Shown here piece by piece: positions 28,152 to 38,253 of a stretch of 64,000 nucleotides of DNA. Source of the DNA: Rhodospirillales bacterium (GTDB lineage: Bacteria > Pseudomonadota > Alphaproteobacteria > ATCC43930 > CGMCC-115725); NCBI GenBank assembly GCA_028288725.1, contig JAQGIC010000002.1:1-64000 (forward strand), given 5' to 3'. Each line of letters opens with the position of its first letter. The first letter of the stretch is position 1. The position numbers were made by a program, and so were the translations under genes. Below the pieces are notes generated by a model, which saw nothing but the letters and a program-made list of their open reading frames with translations, had not been told where the DNA came from and searched no databases.

Positions 28152-28834
28152 GTCGAGGCTGCCTCACCCTGCCGGCGCGGATTGCGCGGCAGGCCCTCGA
28201 CCAGCGGCACGAAGCGGACGGCGCCCAGTTCTTCGGTCTCGAACCCCGTCTCGGTCCGGCGCAGGCGCACCAGCATCTGCTGGCCCTTTTCCTCGCCGAC
28301 CGGGGCGACCAGCACGCCGCCGGGCGCCAGCATGTCCGGCAGGGTCGCCGGCAGCTTGGCGGCTGCCGCGGTCAGCAGGATCCGATCGAACGGCGCCGGT
28401 TCCGGCCAACCCTTGGTGCCGTCGCCATAGCGGGTGGTCACGTTGCCGAGCCGCAGTGCTGCAAAGCGCTTGTTCGATTCCTGGTGCAGCGCCTGATGGC
28501 GCTCGATGGTGAAGACCCGGCGGCACAGCGGCGCCAGCACGGCGGTCTGATAGCCGGAACCGGTGCCGATCTCGAGCACCTTATGGCGGTCGGTCACTTC
28601 CAGCGCCACGGTCATCAGCGCCACGACCAGGGGCTGGCTGATGGTCTGGCCCTGGCCGATCGGCAGGGCGACATTGTCCCAGGCATGATCGAGGAAAGCC
28701 GCCGGCACGAACTGGTCGCGCGGCACCCGGCCCATGGCGGCCAGGACCCGCTCGTCGGCAATGCCGGCACGCCGCAACTCTTCGATCAGCCGCTGGGCGG
28801 AGATCGACAAAGGCGTGCTGGCGCGCCGGGTCAC
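28148..28834 (-). CDS. pcm: Protein-L-isoaspartate O-methyltransferase
   Basis: A 228-residue enzyme that methylates isoaspartyl residues in damaged proteins using SAM. It has the SAM-binding motif VLEIGTGSGYQTAVLA and the preceding GQTISQPLVVALM segment that shapes the substrate site. It overlaps surE upstream and nlpD downstream by 4 bases each, so the three genes should be translationally coupled. The surE-pcm-nlpD order is the same as in enterobacteria. A second, divergent homologue is encoded at 58184. Confidence 0.95.
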   Translation of the reverse strand: MTRRASTPLSISAQRLIEELRRAGIADERVLAAMGRVPRDQFVPAAFLDHAWDNVALPIGQGQTISQPLVVALMTVALEVTDRHKVLEIGTGSGYQTAVLAPLCRRVFTIERHQALHQESNKRFAALRLGNVTTRYGDGTKGWPEPAPFDRILLTAAAAKLPATLPDMLAPGGVLVAPVGEEKGQQMLVRLRRTETGFETEELGAVRFVPLVEGLPRNPRRQGEAAST

Positions 28835-29613
28835 GGGAACGTCTCTCCGAGTTCCGCCAGCGCCGCCCGGTGGGTCAGGTTCATGAAGGCCGGCGTGACG
28901 GCGATATAGCCCTGCGATACCGCCCAGATGTCGGTGCCTTGCGCCGAGGCGTCCTCATCGCGGTTCGGGCCGATCCAATAATAGGGCCGGCCGCGCGGAT
29001 CCTTGCTCTCGACGATGTTGCCGCCCAGCTTGCGCTGGCCTTGCGCCACGGCCTTGGTGCCCAGGATCTCGTCGGGCGGCAGGTTGGGCACGTTCACGTT
29101 CATCAGCGTATTGGCCGGCCATCTCTGGGCTGCCAGCTTCCGGATGACGTCGGGCAGATGGGCGGCGCAGGCGTCCCAGATCGGTTTTGCGCCATTGGCG
29201 GTCGCCAGGCTGAACGCGATCGACGGCACGCCCAGCAGCGTCCCCTCCATGGCGACCGCGACGGTGCCCGAATAGGTCATGTCCTCGCCCATGTTGCCGC
29301 CCCAGTTGATCCCGGACAGCAACAGGGTCGGCGGCTTGTCGCGCATGATGTTATTGATCGCCAGCAGCGCGCAGTCGGTCGGCGTGCCGTCAACGGCGAA
29401 GCGCTTCGGGCCGATCTTGCGAATCCTGAGCGGCGTGCGCAGCGTCAGCGAGTGGCTGGCCCCGCTCTGCTCGCGCTCCGGCGCCACGATCCAGACATCC
29501 TTGCTGAGCGAGCGGGCGACCCGCTCCAGCACTTTCAGACCCGGCGCGTCGATGCCGTCGTCGTTCGACAGCAGAATGCGGGCCTTGGCGAGATCGATCG
29601 GAAGCTGTTGCAT
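28831..29613 (-). CDS. surE: 5'/3'-nucleotidase SurE
   Basis: A 260-residue metal-dependent nucleoside monophosphatase. The N-terminal RILLSNDDGIDAPGLKVL carries the Asp-Asp metal ligands, and SGINWGGNMGEDMTYSGTV carries the conserved Asn and Ser residues. Its ATG overlaps the serS stop and its stop overlaps the pcm start, giving a tight serS-surE-pcm-nlpD operon. Confidence 0.95.
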   Translation of the reverse strand: MQQLPIDLAKARILLSNDDGIDAPGLKVLERVARSLSKDVWIVAPEREQSGASHSLTLRTPLRIRKIGPKRFAVDGTPTDCALLAINNIMRDKPPTLLLSGINWGGNMGEDMTYSGTVAVAMEGTLLGVPSIAFSLATANGAKPIWDACAAHLPDVIRKLAAQRWPANTLMNVNVPNLPPDEILGTKAVAQGQRKLGGNIVESKDPRGRPYYWIGPNRDEDASAQGTDIWAVSQGYIAVTPAFMNLTHRAALAELGETFP

Positions 29614-30884
29614 CAGACGCCGATCATCTCCAGCCCGCCCATATAGGGCCTGAGCGCCTCGGGCACCTCGATCGTGCCATTGTCCTGCTGATAATTTTCC
29701 AGGATCGCCACCATGGTCCGCCCGACCGCCAGGCCGGAACCGTTCAGCGTATGGACATTGCGGTTGCCCTTGCCCTCGGTCGGCCGGAAGCGCGTCTTCA
29801 TGCGCCGCGCCTGGAACTCGCCGCAGTTGGAGCAGCTCGAAATCTCGCGATAGGCCTGCTGGCCCGGCAGCCAGACCTCCAGATCGAAGGTCTTGCGGGC
29901 GCCGAAACCCATGTCGCCGGCACAGAGCAGCATGACCCGATAGGGCAGATTCAATTTTTGCAGGATGGTCTCGGCCGCCTTGGTCATCCGCTCGTGCTCG
30001 GCATCCGACTGGTCCGGATGCGCGATCGAGACCATCTCGACCTTGGAGAATTGATGCTGCCGGATCATGCCGCGCGTGTCGCGGCCGGCGGAGCCCGCCT
30101 CGCTGCGGAAGCAGGGCGTGAACGCGGTCCAGCGCAGCGGCAGCGCCGCCTCGTCCAGGATCTCGTCGGCCGTGAGGTTGGTCAGCGGCACCTCGGCGGT
30201 CGGGATCAGCCAGCGGCCGTCGGTGGTCCGGAACAGGTCCTCGCTGAATTTCGGCAATTGGCCGGTGCCGAACATGGCGGCATCGTTGACCAGCGCCGGC
30301 GGCACGACCTCGGTATAGCCGAAGTCAATCGTGTGGCTGTCGAGCATGAAGGCGCTGAGCGCCCGCTCCATGCGGGCGAGCGCGCCTTTCAGCACGGTGA
30401 ACCGCGCCCCGGAGATCTTGGCGGCCCGGCCGAAATCCATCAGGCCCAGGGTCTCGCCCAGGTCGAAATGCTGCTTCGGCGCGAAGGCGAAATTGCGCGG
30501 ATTGCCCCAGCGCCGGAGCTCGACATTGCCATGCTCGTCGGTGCCGTCCGGCACCTCGGACGCCGGCAGGTTCGGCAGTGAGGCCAGCAGCCCGTCCAGC
30601 TCTTCGCCCAACCGGCGGTCGAGGGCTTCGAGCGCCGCCATGCGATCCTTCATTGCCGCGACCTCGGCCATGATGGCCTCGACCGGCTCGCCCTTGCTCT
30701 TGGCGATGCCGATGCCGCGCGACAGATCGTTGCGCCGGGTCTGGATGTCCTGCAGCTCGGTCTGGGCCCCGCGGCGTTCGGCATCGAGCGCCAGAATGCG
30801 CCCGGAATGCGGCGGCAGCCCGCGCCGGGCGAGGCCTCGGTCGAATTCGGCAGCGGCCTCGCGGATGGATTTCAAATCATGCAT
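29613..30884 (-). CDS. serS: Seryl-tRNA synthetase
   Basis: A 423-residue class II synthetase charging tRNA-Ser. The N-terminal coiled-coil arm that reaches the tRNA variable loop covers roughly residues 27-105. Motif 2 is [20 protein letters not shown] and motif 3 is [16 protein letters not shown]. It follows tatC by about 50 bases and leads into surE. Confidence 0.97.
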   Translation of the reverse strand: MHDLKSIREAAAEFDRGLARRGLPPHSGRILALDAERRGAQTELQDIQTRRNDLSRGIGIAKSKGEPVEAIMAEVAAMKDRMAALEALDRRLGEELDGLLASLPNLPASEVPDGTDEHGNVELRRWGNPRNFAFAPKQHFDLGETLGLMDFGRAAKISGARFTVLKGALARMERALSAFMLDSHTIDFGYTEVVPPALVNDAAMFGTGQLPKFSEDLFRTTDGRWLIPTAEVPLTNLTADEILDEAALPLRWTAFTPCFRSEAGSAGRDTRGMIRQHQFSKVEMVSIAHPDQSDAEHERMTKAAETILQKLNLPYRVMLLCAGDMGFGARKTFDLEVWLPGQQAYREISSCSNCGEFQARRMKTRFRPTEGKGNRNVHTLNGSGLAVGRTMVAILENYQQDNGTIEVPEALRPYMGGLEMIGV

Positions 30885-30932
30885 GGGAGCAAACTATCAG
30901 ACTGAAAGGTAAAATCTTTATAGGCCGTGCAA

Positions 30933-31730
30933 TTAGAGCTTGGCCAGATCCGCGGCAGCTTCGGCCAGGCGTTTGGCGCGGTTCCGCTCGACCACGCGGC
31001 AGCTCCAGATCGAGATCTCGTAGAGCAGCAGCAACGGGACCGCGAGCCCGCACATGCTGATGGCGTCGGGCGGTGTCAGCAGGGCGGCGATGACGAAATT
31101 GATGAACACGGCGTAGCGCCGCTTTTCGACCAGGAATTTCGAGCTGATCAGCCCGACCCGCGCCATCAGAGTCAGCGCCACCGGCATCTGGAACGCGGCG
31201 CCGAAGGCGAAGATCAGCGTCAGGACCAGCGACAGATATTCGCTGACCTTGGGATCGGCCTCGATCGGCAGGCTGCCCGGGCCGCCGGCGGTCTCGAAAC
31301 TGAGGAAGAAGTGCCAAGCGGTTGGAAAGATGCCGTAATAGACCAACGCCCCGCCCATGAAGAACAGGATCGGGGTCGCAACCAGATAGGGCAGGAACGC
31401 GCTTTTCTCGGTCTTGTAGAGACCCGGCGCCACGAACATCCAGACCTGGGACGCGATGATCGGAAAGGCGATGAAACACGCCGCCCAGAACGCCACCTTG
31501 ATCCGGGTCACGAACGCTTCGGTGAGCGCGGTATAGATCAGATGGCGTCCCGGCTGTCCGGCGAGCTGGTCGGCCAGCGGCTGCACCAGGAAATCATAGA
31601 TCTGGGCGCTGAAATAATAGCAGACCGCCCAGCACACCAGGAGACCGGACATCGAATAGATCAGGCGCTTGCGCAGCTCGATCAGATGTTCGATCAGCGA
31701 CATGCGGCCTTCGTCGAGCTCTTCGCTCAT
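30933..31730 (-). CDS. tatC: Twin-arginine translocase subunit TatC
   Basis: A 265-residue inner-membrane protein with six predicted helices, the receptor for twin-arginine signal peptides. Conserved features are MSLIEHLIELRKRLIYS at the cytoplasmic N-terminus, including the Glu that contacts signal peptides, and FGAAFQMPVALTLMARVG in the middle. It overlaps tatB by 4 bases. Confidence 0.96.
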   Translation of the reverse strand: MSEELDEGRMSLIEHLIELRKRLIYSMSGLLVCWAVCYYFSAQIYDFLVQPLADQLAGQPGRHLIYTALTEAFVTRIKVAFWAACFIAFPIIASQVWMFVAPGLYKTEKSAFLPYLVATPILFFMGGALVYYGIFPTAWHFFLSFETAGGPGSLPIEADPKVSEYLSLVLTLIFAFGAAFQMPVALTLMARVGLISSKFLVEKRRYAVFINFVIAALLTPPDAISMCGLAVPLLLLYEISIWSCRVVERNRAKRLAEAAADLAKL

Positions 31731-32215
31731 GGTGCGGGCGGGATCCTATGCATATCGGGCGGCACTTCCTTGTCCGGCCCGGAAAGCGCTTCGACAGGTT
31801 TGTCGTCTTCCGGCTTCAGGATCGAATGAACCTCTTCAGCCGGCTCGCCGACCGGTAGTTCGCTGATCGCGGAACCCTCGACCATCGGCGGCGGCGGCGG
31901 GGCTTCCTGCGCCAGGGGGGCCCCACCCAGCGGCTCGGCCATGGCGGATCGGATCTCGCCGCCGGGATCGACCGCATCATGGAGCGCCTGGTTCAGATCG
32001 ACGCCGGCGGCCTTGGCCGCCTGCTCGCGGATCTCCTGCAGCTCGGAATCGCGGATCATGTCATCGACACTGTTCTGGAATTCCCGCGCCATGCCCCGGG
32101 CGCGCCGGACCATGAAGCCGGCGGTTTTGAGCGCCTTCGGCAAATCCTTGGGGCCGATCACGACCAGCGCGATGACGCCGAGAACGGCGATCTCTGACCA
32201 GGCGAAATCAAACAT
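31727..32215 (-). CDS. tatB: Twin-arginine translocase subunit TatB
   Basis: A 162-residue protein with one N-terminal helix containing the TatB-type Glu (FAWSEIAVLGVIALVVIGPKDLP), a Gly-Pro hinge and an amphipathic helix (FMVRRARGMAREFQNSVDDM). An acidic, Pro-rich C-terminal tail follows. The GP hinge and Glu identify TatB rather than TatA. The next gene upstream, where tatA is expected, encodes only a 35-residue mini-protein. Confidence 0.94.
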   Translation of the reverse strand: MFDFAWSEIAVLGVIALVVIGPKDLPKALKTAGFMVRRARGMAREFQNSVDDMIRDSELQEIREQAAKAAGVDLNQALHDAVDPGGEIRSAMAEPLGGAPLAQEAPPPPPMVEGSAISELPVGEPAEEVHSILKPEDDKPVEALSGPDKEVPPDMHRIPPAP

Positions 32216-32256
32216 GAGGCTTCGGTACTCGCTTCAGCGGCATTGGAGAAAAATCG

Positions 32257-32364
32257 TCAACGATCGTCATTCGACCGGCGCCGGCGCGATCGCACGAGGC
32301 CATAGACCGCGAGCGCCGCGATGGCGACGGTCAGAACCACCTGCCAGATACCGATGCCGATCAC
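32257..32364 (-). CDS. Candidate miniature TatA-like protein (35 residues)
   Basis: A short ORF occupies the tatA position between scpB and tatB. It starts at GTG (32364) with TTGGAG 6 bases upstream, or at a TTG four codons earlier. It encodes a GIGIWQ N-terminus, one membrane helix (VVLTVAIAALAVYGLV) and a basic end (RSRRRRSNDDR). The start resembles the TatA N-terminus and the helix ends in a YG like the TatA FG hinge, but the amphipathic helix that TatA needs is absent. It could be a reduced TatA, a remnant of tatA, or an unrelated single-helix protein. Confidence 0.55.
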   Translation of the reverse strand: MIGIGIWQVVLTVAIAALAVYGLVRSRRRRSNDDR

Positions 32365-32457
32365 GCGCTGCTCCAACCACCTTTATCGAACGGCGCGGAT
32401 GATGGCAGAAAGCCCCCGGCCAGGCAACGCGACGGGCCACACATCTGCCGTAGCATC

Positions 32458-33132
32458 TCAGAGCGGGTGGTCTTCCTCGCCGGCATAGCCGCCCTCCTCC
32501 ACGGAAAGATCGCCGGGAGCGTCCTCACCCATGGTCGACGCCGGGCGCGCATCCAGCAGGCCGGCCGCCTTCAACTCATCGATATTGGGAAGGTCGCGCA
32601 ACGAATCGAGTCCGAAATGCAGCAGGAACCCATCGGTCGTCACCCAGGTCGCCGGCCGGCCGGGCGTTTCGCGCCGGCCCTTGGGCATGACCCAGCCCGC
32701 CTCCATCAGCAGATCCAGGGTGCCCTTGGCCAAGGTCACACCGCGAATTTCCTCGACCTCGGCCCGGGTTACCGGCTGGTGATAGGCGATGATCGCCAGC
32801 GTCTCGATCTGCGCCCGCGTCAATTTGCGCGCCTGCACCGTCTCGTGCGCCAACAGACCGGCCAGGTCCGGCGCGGTCCGAAAGGTCCAGCCTCCGGCGG
32901 CGCGCACCAGATTGATGCCGCGAAAGCGATAATGGCCGCGGAGCGCGTCCAGCAGTTCTTCCAGCACCAACGTTTCCGGCAGGCGCGCCTGCAGCTCCGC
33001 ATCCCCCATCGGCCGCTCCGACGCGAACAGCAGCGCTTCGATCAGGCGCAGCGCGCGCTCCCGGTCCGCCTCCTGGTCGCTCGGCTCATGCGGCTCGGTC
33101 TCGATCGCCTCCTCGACAACGGGATCGATCAT
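32458..33132 (-). CDS. scpB: Segregation and condensation protein B
   Basis: A 224-residue partner of ScpA and SMC in chromosome condensation. It has the paired winged-helix pattern of ScpB: LRLIEALLFASERPMGDAEL, then RAQIETLAIIAYHQPVTRAE and KGRRETPGRPATWVTTDGFL. The ATG at 33132 overlaps the scpA stop by 4 bases; upstream in-frame sequence is antisense-quality and excluded. Confidence 0.94.
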   Translation of the reverse strand: MIDPVVEEAIETEPHEPSDQEADRERALRLIEALLFASERPMGDAELQARLPETLVLEELLDALRGHYRFRGINLVRAAGGWTFRTAPDLAGLLAHETVQARKLTRAQIETLAIIAYHQPVTRAEVEEIRGVTLAKGTLDLLMEAGWVMPKGRRETPGRPATWVTTDGFLLHFGLDSLRDLPNIDELKAAGLLDARPASTMGEDAPGDLSVEEGGYAGEEDHPL

Positions 33133-33896
33133 GCCGGCCTCGCCGAGCGGACGAAGATGGGCCCGTAGATCTCTTCCTGGCGCAATTCGATCTCGCCGGT
33201 CTTGGTCAGCTCCAAGCTGGCGACGAAGGTCGCGGCAAGGGCCGAGCGGCCGAGCACGCCGGTCCTGAGTTGCGGCGGCAGGAACGCGCCCAGCTGGCGC
33301 CACTCGATGCTGTGGCCGATCATCTGCGACAGGCGGCGCAAGGCGTCGTCGACCGAGTAATATTCCGGCGCCTTGATGTGCAGCACGGTCGCCTCGCCGC
33401 GCGAACGATGGTCGCCATAGGATTTCAACAGCTCGTACAGGCTGACCGCATAGACCGGCCTGGTGACGTTCTTCAGCCCCTCGGGCGCGCCATGGGCAAA
33501 GATGTCCCGGCCCAGCAGCGGGCGGTCCATCAGCGCCTTGCCCGACTGCTGCATGGCTTCGAGCCTGAGCAGGCGGAACTGCAGCGCCTCGGCCAGTTCG
33601 GCGACGGAGGGCTCGTCATCCGGCGGCGGATCGGGCAGCAGCATGCGCGATTTGAGGTAGGCGAGCCAGGCGGCCATCACCAGATAGTCGGCGGCCAGTT
33701 CCAGCCGCAGCCGATGCGCCTCGGTGATGAATTTCAGATATTGCTCGGCCAGCGCCAAGATCGAGATCTTGGTCAGGTCGACCTTCTGCTCGCGCGCCAG
33801 CACCAGGAGCATGCCGATCGGCCCCTCGAAGCCGTCGAGATCGACGACCAGTTCGGCACTCGATGCGGCATCTTGGGAGCTCACGGCACGCTTCAC
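33129..33896 (-). CDS. scpA: Segregation and condensation protein A
   Basis: A 255-residue kleisin bridging SMC heads. The N-terminal domain has VVDLDGFEGPIGMLLVLARE and ILALAEQYLKFI, followed by AADYLVMAAWLAYLKSRMLLP, typical of ScpA. The start is read as the GTG at 33896, which overlaps the preceding stop as GTGA; a second GTG lies four codons later. The long open frame before it overlaps the protease gene and is not coding. Confidence 0.93.
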   Translation of the reverse strand: MKRAVSSQDAASSAELVVDLDGFEGPIGMLLVLAREQKVDLTKISILALAEQYLKFITEAHRLRLELAADYLVMAAWLAYLKSRMLLPDPPPDDEPSVAELAEALQFRLLRLEAMQQSGKALMDRPLLGRDIFAHGAPEGLKNVTRPVYAVSLYELLKSYGDHRSRGEATVLHIKAPEYYSVDDALRRLSQMIGHSIEWRQLGAFLPPQLRTGVLGRSALAATFVASLELTKTGEIELRQEEIYGPIFVRSARPA

Positions 33897-34573
33897 CCGA
33901 ACAGGTTGAGCAACAGGCCTGCCAGCCAATTCACCGGGTAGCCGATCACCGGACCCAGCAGATTGAAATTCATGTGCAGGCGCTCGCCCAGCATAGGGAT
34001 AAAGATCAGCAGCGCCAACAGCAGCAGCATGCCGAAACCCTCGATCTTGGCGAACTCGCGCGACAGCGGCGGCGGCAGCAATCCGACCATGATGCGGCCG
34101 CCATCGAGTGGCGGAATCGGCAGCAGGTTGAAGATCGCCAAGGTCAGGTTGATGCGGAACGAATTCGTCAGATTCTGGATCGCCCAATCCTGCCCCGCCA
34201 CCGGCAGGTCCACGACCAGATGGGCCGCCAGCACCGAGAGGGCCGCCAGCACGATATTGGTCAGCGGCCCGGCGAAGGCGACGCAGATCATGCCGAGCCG
34301 CCGGCGCGTCAGCGCGCCGAAGTTGACCGGAACCGGTTTGGCATAGCCGAACAGGAAGCCGCCGCCGAAAAAGGCGATGGCCGGCAAGATGATCGTGCCG
34401 AACGGATCGACATGACGCAGCGGATTGACCGACAGGCGCCCGGCGCGCTGGGCCGTGTTGTCGCCGAACGCCAGCGCCGCATAGCCGTGCGCCGCCTCGT
34501 GCAGTGTGATCGCGAACAGCACGGGCAGGATCCAGACCGTCAGGCCCTGCAGCGTATGCATCAAGTCGTTCAA
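33893..34573 (-). CDS. Site-2 protease family membrane metalloprotease (M50)
   Basis: A 226-residue polytopic membrane protein with the zinc motif HEAAHGY in the first helix and the second-ligand motif NLLPIPPLDGGRI near residue 150. It lacks a PDZ domain, so it is the short type rather than RseP. Its substrate in intramembrane proteolysis is unknown. It lies between nagZ (5-base gap) and scpA (4-base overlap), a common alphaproteobacterial arrangement. Confidence 0.92.
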   Translation of the reverse strand: MNDLMHTLQGLTVWILPVLFAITLHEAAHGYAALAFGDNTAQRAGRLSVNPLRHVDPFGTIILPAIAFFGGGFLFGYAKPVPVNFGALTRRRLGMICVAFAGPLTNIVLAALSVLAAHLVVDLPVAGQDWAIQNLTNSFRINLTLAIFNLLPIPPLDGGRIMVGLLPPPLSREFAKIEGFGMLLLLALLIFIPMLGERLHMNFNLLGPVIGYPVNWLAGLLLNLFG

Positions 34574-34578
34574 GAGCG

Positions 34579-35604
34579 TCAGTCCTTCAGCAGCGCGTTC
34601 AGTTCCGCCAGCAGCGCGGACCGATCGATCGGCCGGGGCGTGACACGGCGAGCCAGCGCCTCGGCGAGGCGGCTGGCGGCGGCTTCAGATATGGGCCCCG
34701 CGCCGGCCGCGACATCCCTCATTTCGGCGAGGTCGCCGTTGCAATGCAGTGCGAGATCGCAGCCGGCCGCCAAAGCCAGACGGGCCCGCTCGCCCAGGCT
34801 GCCGTCGAGCGCCTGCATGCTGAGATCGTCGCTCAAAAGGCAGCCGGCGAAGCCGATATCGCCGCGAATGACCTGGGCGATGATGTCCGGCGACCAGGTG
34901 GCGACGTGGTGTCGGTCCCAGGCCGTATAGACCACATGGGCGGTCATCGCGAAGGGCGCGTCGGCGAGCGCCCGGAACGGCGGCAGATCCTGGGTGCGCA
35001 GGTCGGCATCGCCGGCCTCCACGACCGGGCAATGCCGGTGGCTGTCGACCGCGGCACGCCCGTGGCCGGGCAGATGCTTGATCACCGGCAGCACGCCGCC
35101 GGCCAGCAGCCCGTCCATCACGGCGCGGCCGAGGGCGGCGATGGTCGCGACATCGCCGCCCAGCGCGCGGTCGCCGATCACGTCATGCGCACCCGGTACT
35201 GGATTATCCAGCACCGGCGCGCAATCGACGTCGATGCCCAGATCCTGGAGTTCTGCCGCGATCAGCCGGGCGTTGATCCAGGCAGCGCGGGCGCCCGCGG
35301 CCGGGTCGGCCCGATACAGATCGCCAAAGCGCCGGGCCGGCGGGGCCGCGCGCCAATGCGGCGGCCGCAGGCGCTGCACGCGCCCGCCTTCCTGATCGAT
35401 CAGCACGGGCGCCGCCGGCCGGTCGACCGCGGCGCGCAGATCGGCCACCAGCGCCCGGACCTGGTCCGGATCGTCGCAGTTGCGCTTGAACAGAATGAAG
35501 CCGGCCGGATCGGTCGCGCGGAAGAACGCCCGCTCTTCCGCGCCGAGCATCGGCCCGGCGCAGCCGAAGATCGCGGCGGTCGTCCCCGTTGTCCTAGTGG
35601 ACAA
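34579..35604 (-). CDS. nagZ: Beta-N-acetylhexosaminidase NagZ (GH3)
   Basis: A 341-residue cytoplasmic glycosidase that removes GlcNAc from anhydromuropeptides in peptidoglycan recycling. The GH3 signature KHLPGHGRAAVDSHR contains the catalytic-loop His, and the nucleophile Asp lies in LLSDDLSMQAL. Other family marks are FKRNCDDPDQVRAL and DQEGGRVQRLRPP. Its start overlaps the end of the SPOR-domain gene by 11 bases. Confidence 0.95.
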   Translation of the reverse strand: MSTRTTGTTAAIFGCAGPMLGAEERAFFRATDPAGFILFKRNCDDPDQVRALVADLRAAVDRPAAPVLIDQEGGRVQRLRPPHWRAAPPARRFGDLYRADPAAGARAAWINARLIAAELQDLGIDVDCAPVLDNPVPGAHDVIGDRALGGDVATIAALGRAVMDGLLAGGVLPVIKHLPGHGRAAVDSHRHCPVVEAGDADLRTQDLPPFRALADAPFAMTAHVVYTAWDRHHVATWSPDIIAQVIRGDIGFAGCLLSDDLSMQALDGSLGERARLALAAGCDLALHCNGDLAEMRDVAAGAGPISEAAASRLAEALARRVTPRPIDRSALLAELNALLKD

Positions 35605-36499
35605 CGATACACCCGATCCCGAGCGGCTTCAGTTGGCTGCACAGCTTGTCGGCCTGCGCCTTGTCGGCGATCGGACCGGCCTGGATGCGATAGAACGTGC
35701 CCTTGTCGCCCAGATCGGCCTTGACGACGGTCGCGCTGAGATTGCCCAGGAGGTCGGCATGCGCCTTCTGCAGCCGGACGAACTCGGCCCGGGCCGAGGC
35801 CTCGTCCTTGGTGGCGGCGATCTGGATGCGCAGCGGACCGGTGGCGGCGGTCGCCGCCGGCGCCAACGGCACGGGCTTGCCCGGTGTTGCCTGGGCCGCC
35901 TGGGCCGGTTGGACCGGCGGCAGCGGCGGGATCTCGATGCCCGGCACCGCCTTGGCGCCGGCGGGCGAGGTCATCAGGCCCGTGGTGTTGGCCTGCTGCG
36001 AGGCGGCATTGGTCGCGACGCCGATCGCGGCGGTCGGCGGTGCCGCCTGGGGTGCCGCCACGGGCGCGATATTCTGCACCGGCAGCGCGTCGGTCGCACC
36101 CGGTGCCGGCACCGGTTTCGGCAGCGGCTGTTCGGGCGGCGGCAACAGACGCTCGACCTTGCCGCCGTTCGGATCGTTCGGATTGTAGACCAGCTTGTCC
36201 TGATCCGGCGTGGAACCGCCGACATCGTCCGGCTTCTTCTTGGTCGGATCCTGATCGGCGCGGATCAGCGGCACGGCGCCCCCCGGTCCGACACCGGCCT
36301 GCTTGCCCTTGTTATAGGCGAAATAGATGGCGCCCGCGCAGCCGAGCATGACGCAGACGACCAGGATATTGCGGATGATCCCGCTGCGGCGCGGCTCTTC
36401 CTCGCCGGCGTAATATGGCCGCTCAGTCGGGTCGATCGACAGGCCCTCGTCCTGGCGGCGGCGCGGTTCGGGTTCGTCGGGAAATAGCCGTGGCGGCAT
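35594..36499 (-). CDS. Membrane-anchored SPOR-domain protein
   Basis: A 301-residue protein with a cytoplasmic N-terminus, one membrane helix (IIRNILVVCVMLGCAGAIYF, about 37-56), a long Pro/Ala-rich periplasmic linker and a C-terminal SPOR domain (LRIQIAATKDEASARAEF ... GTFYRIQAGPI). SPOR domains bind peptidoglycan stripped of stem peptides at the septum, so a role in division is likely. Its ATG overlaps the argS stop (TGATG), and it leads into nagZ. Confidence 0.9.
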   Translation of the reverse strand: MPPRLFPDEPEPRRRQDEGLSIDPTERPYYAGEEEPRRSGIIRNILVVCVMLGCAGAIYFAYNKGKQAGVGPGGAVPLIRADQDPTKKKPDDVGGSTPDQDKLVYNPNDPNGGKVERLLPPPEQPLPKPVPAPGATDALPVQNIAPVAAPQAAPPTAAIGVATNAASQQANTTGLMTSPAGAKAVPGIEIPPLPPVQPAQAAQATPGKPVPLAPAATAATGPLRIQIAATKDEASARAEFVRLQKAHADLLGNLSATVVKADLGDKGTFYRIQAGPIADKAQADKLCSQLKPLGIGCIVVH

Positions 36500-38253
36500 C
36501 AGCGCAGCTCCATCACCGGCGCGACGCCGAACACCTCGAGCCCCGAGGCGATCACGAAACCGACCGCCTGCACCAGGGCCAGACGCGCCAGCGTCGTCTT
36601 GGCATCATCGGCCAGCACGAAGCGCAGGCCGGCATCTTCCTTGCCCTTGTTCCACAGGCTGTGGAACTGGGCCGCGATCTCATAGAGGTAGAATGCCAGC
36701 CGATGCGGCTCGTGCGCCTCGGCGGCACTTTCGATCAGGCGCGGCCAGCCGGCCAGGAGCCGGATCAGCGCCACCTCGGACGGATCGACCAGCGGCGTCA
36801 GATCGGCGGCGGCGAGCGCCCCGGTCGTGAGGTCCGACACGGTATCCTCGCTGCGCGCGCGCCGCAGCACCGACTGGGCGCGGGCATGGGCGTACTGGAC
36901 GTACCAGACCATGTTGTCGCGCGACTGGTCGACCACCTTGGCGAAGTCGAAATCGAGCGTCTGGTCGTTCTTCCGCGTCAGCATCATGAAGCGGACGATA
37001 TCCTTGCCGACCTCGTCGACCACGTCGCGCAAAGTCACGAAGGTGCCGGACCGTTTCGACATCTTGACCGGCTCGCCATTGTCCAGAAGCTGGACCAGCT
37101 GGCAGATCTTGACGTCAAGCGCGCCGTCGCCGTTCGTGATCGCGCTCACCGCCGCCTGCATGCGCTTCACATAGCCGCCATGGTCGGCGCCCAGAACGTC
37201 GATCTGCTGGGCAAAGCCGCGCCGATACTTGTCCAGGTGATAGGCGATGTCGGCCGCGAAATAGGTCCAGGCCCCGTCGGACTTCTTCAACGGACGGTCG
37301 ACATCGTCGCCGAACCGGCTCGCGGCGAACAGGGTCTGCGGCCGCGGCTCCCAATCGTCGGGCGTCTTGCCCTTGGGCGGCTCCAAGACGCCGACATAGA
37401 TCAGGCCGGCGGCCTCGAGCGTCGCCAATGCCTTGTCGATCGCGCCCGAGGCATGGAGCGCGCGTTCCGAGGTGAACACGTCATGGCGCACGCCCAGACT
37501 GGCCAGATCCTCCTTGATCATCACCAGCATCGCGTCGATCGCCAGCGATCGGACCGGCTCCAGCCAGAGGGCTTCGTCCTTGCCCAGCCACTTGTCGCCG
37601 TCGCGCTCGGCAATCGCCCGGCCCGCCGCCTTCAGATAGTCGCCGGGATAGAGGCCTTGCGGGATCTCGCCGATGGCCTCGCCCAGCGCCTCGCGGTAGC
37701 GCAGATAGGCCGAGCGGGCCAGCACGTCGACCTGGGCGCCGGCGTCGTTGATGTAATATTCGCGGCAGACGTCGAAGCCCGCCTTGACCAGCAGGCTGGC
37801 CAGCGCGTCGCCGAACACGGCGCCGCGCGCGTGGCCGACATGCATCGGCCCGGTCGGGTTGGCCGAGACATATTCGACATTGACCTTGACGCCATGGCCG
37901 ACGGTCGACTCGCCATAGGCGGGACCGGCCGCCAGCACATCCTTCAGCCGCTCCTGCCAGAACCCGTCCGTCAGGCGCCAATTGAGAAAGCCCGGGCCCG
38001 CGATATCGACCTGGGTGACGGCGGGGTGCGCGCGCAGGGCGGCCGCCAGCAATTCGGCGATCGCGCGCGGCGGCATGCCCGCCTGCTTGGTCAGCACCAT
38101 CGCCGCATTGGTCGACAGATCGCCGTGGGCCGCATCGCGCGGCGGCTCGACCACCAGCTTCGCCAGATCGAGCGACGCCGGCAGCTTGCCCCCGGCGGCG
38201 AGCCGGGCAAGCACATCCACGATTTCGGCATGGAAATAGGAAAACACGTTCAT
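36499..38253 (-). CDS. argS: Arginyl-tRNA synthetase
   Basis: A 584-residue class I synthetase charging tRNA-Arg. It has the N-terminal Add-1 domain, the HIGH-type motif [17 protein letters not shown] and the KMSK-type motif [12 protein letters not shown]. The C-terminal helical anticodon-binding domain ends VMELR. It appears to head the SPOR-nagZ-protease-scpAB run. Confidence 0.97.
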   Translation of the reverse strand: MNVFSYFHAEIVDVLARLAAGGKLPASLDLAKLVVEPPRDAAHGDLSTNAAMVLTKQAGMPPRAIAELLAAALRAHPAVTQVDIAGPGFLNWRLTDGFWQERLKDVLAAGPAYGESTVGHGVKVNVEYVSANPTGPMHVGHARGAVFGDALASLLVKAGFDVCREYYINDAGAQVDVLARSAYLRYREALGEAIGEIPQGLYPGDYLKAAGRAIAERDGDKWLGKDEALWLEPVRSLAIDAMLVMIKEDLASLGVRHDVFTSERALHASGAIDKALATLEAAGLIYVGVLEPPKGKTPDDWEPRPQTLFAASRFGDDVDRPLKKSDGAWTYFAADIAYHLDKYRRGFAQQIDVLGADHGGYVKRMQAAVSAITNGDGALDVKICQLVQLLDNGEPVKMSKRSGTFVTLRDVVDEVGKDIVRFMMLTRKNDQTLDFDFAKVVDQSRDNMVWYVQYAHARAQSVLRRARSEDTVSDLTTGALAAADLTPLVDPSEVALIRLLAGWPRLIESAAEAHEPHRLAFYLYEIAAQFHSLWNKGKEDAGLRFVLADDAKTTLARLALVQAVGFVIASGLEVFGVAPVMELR

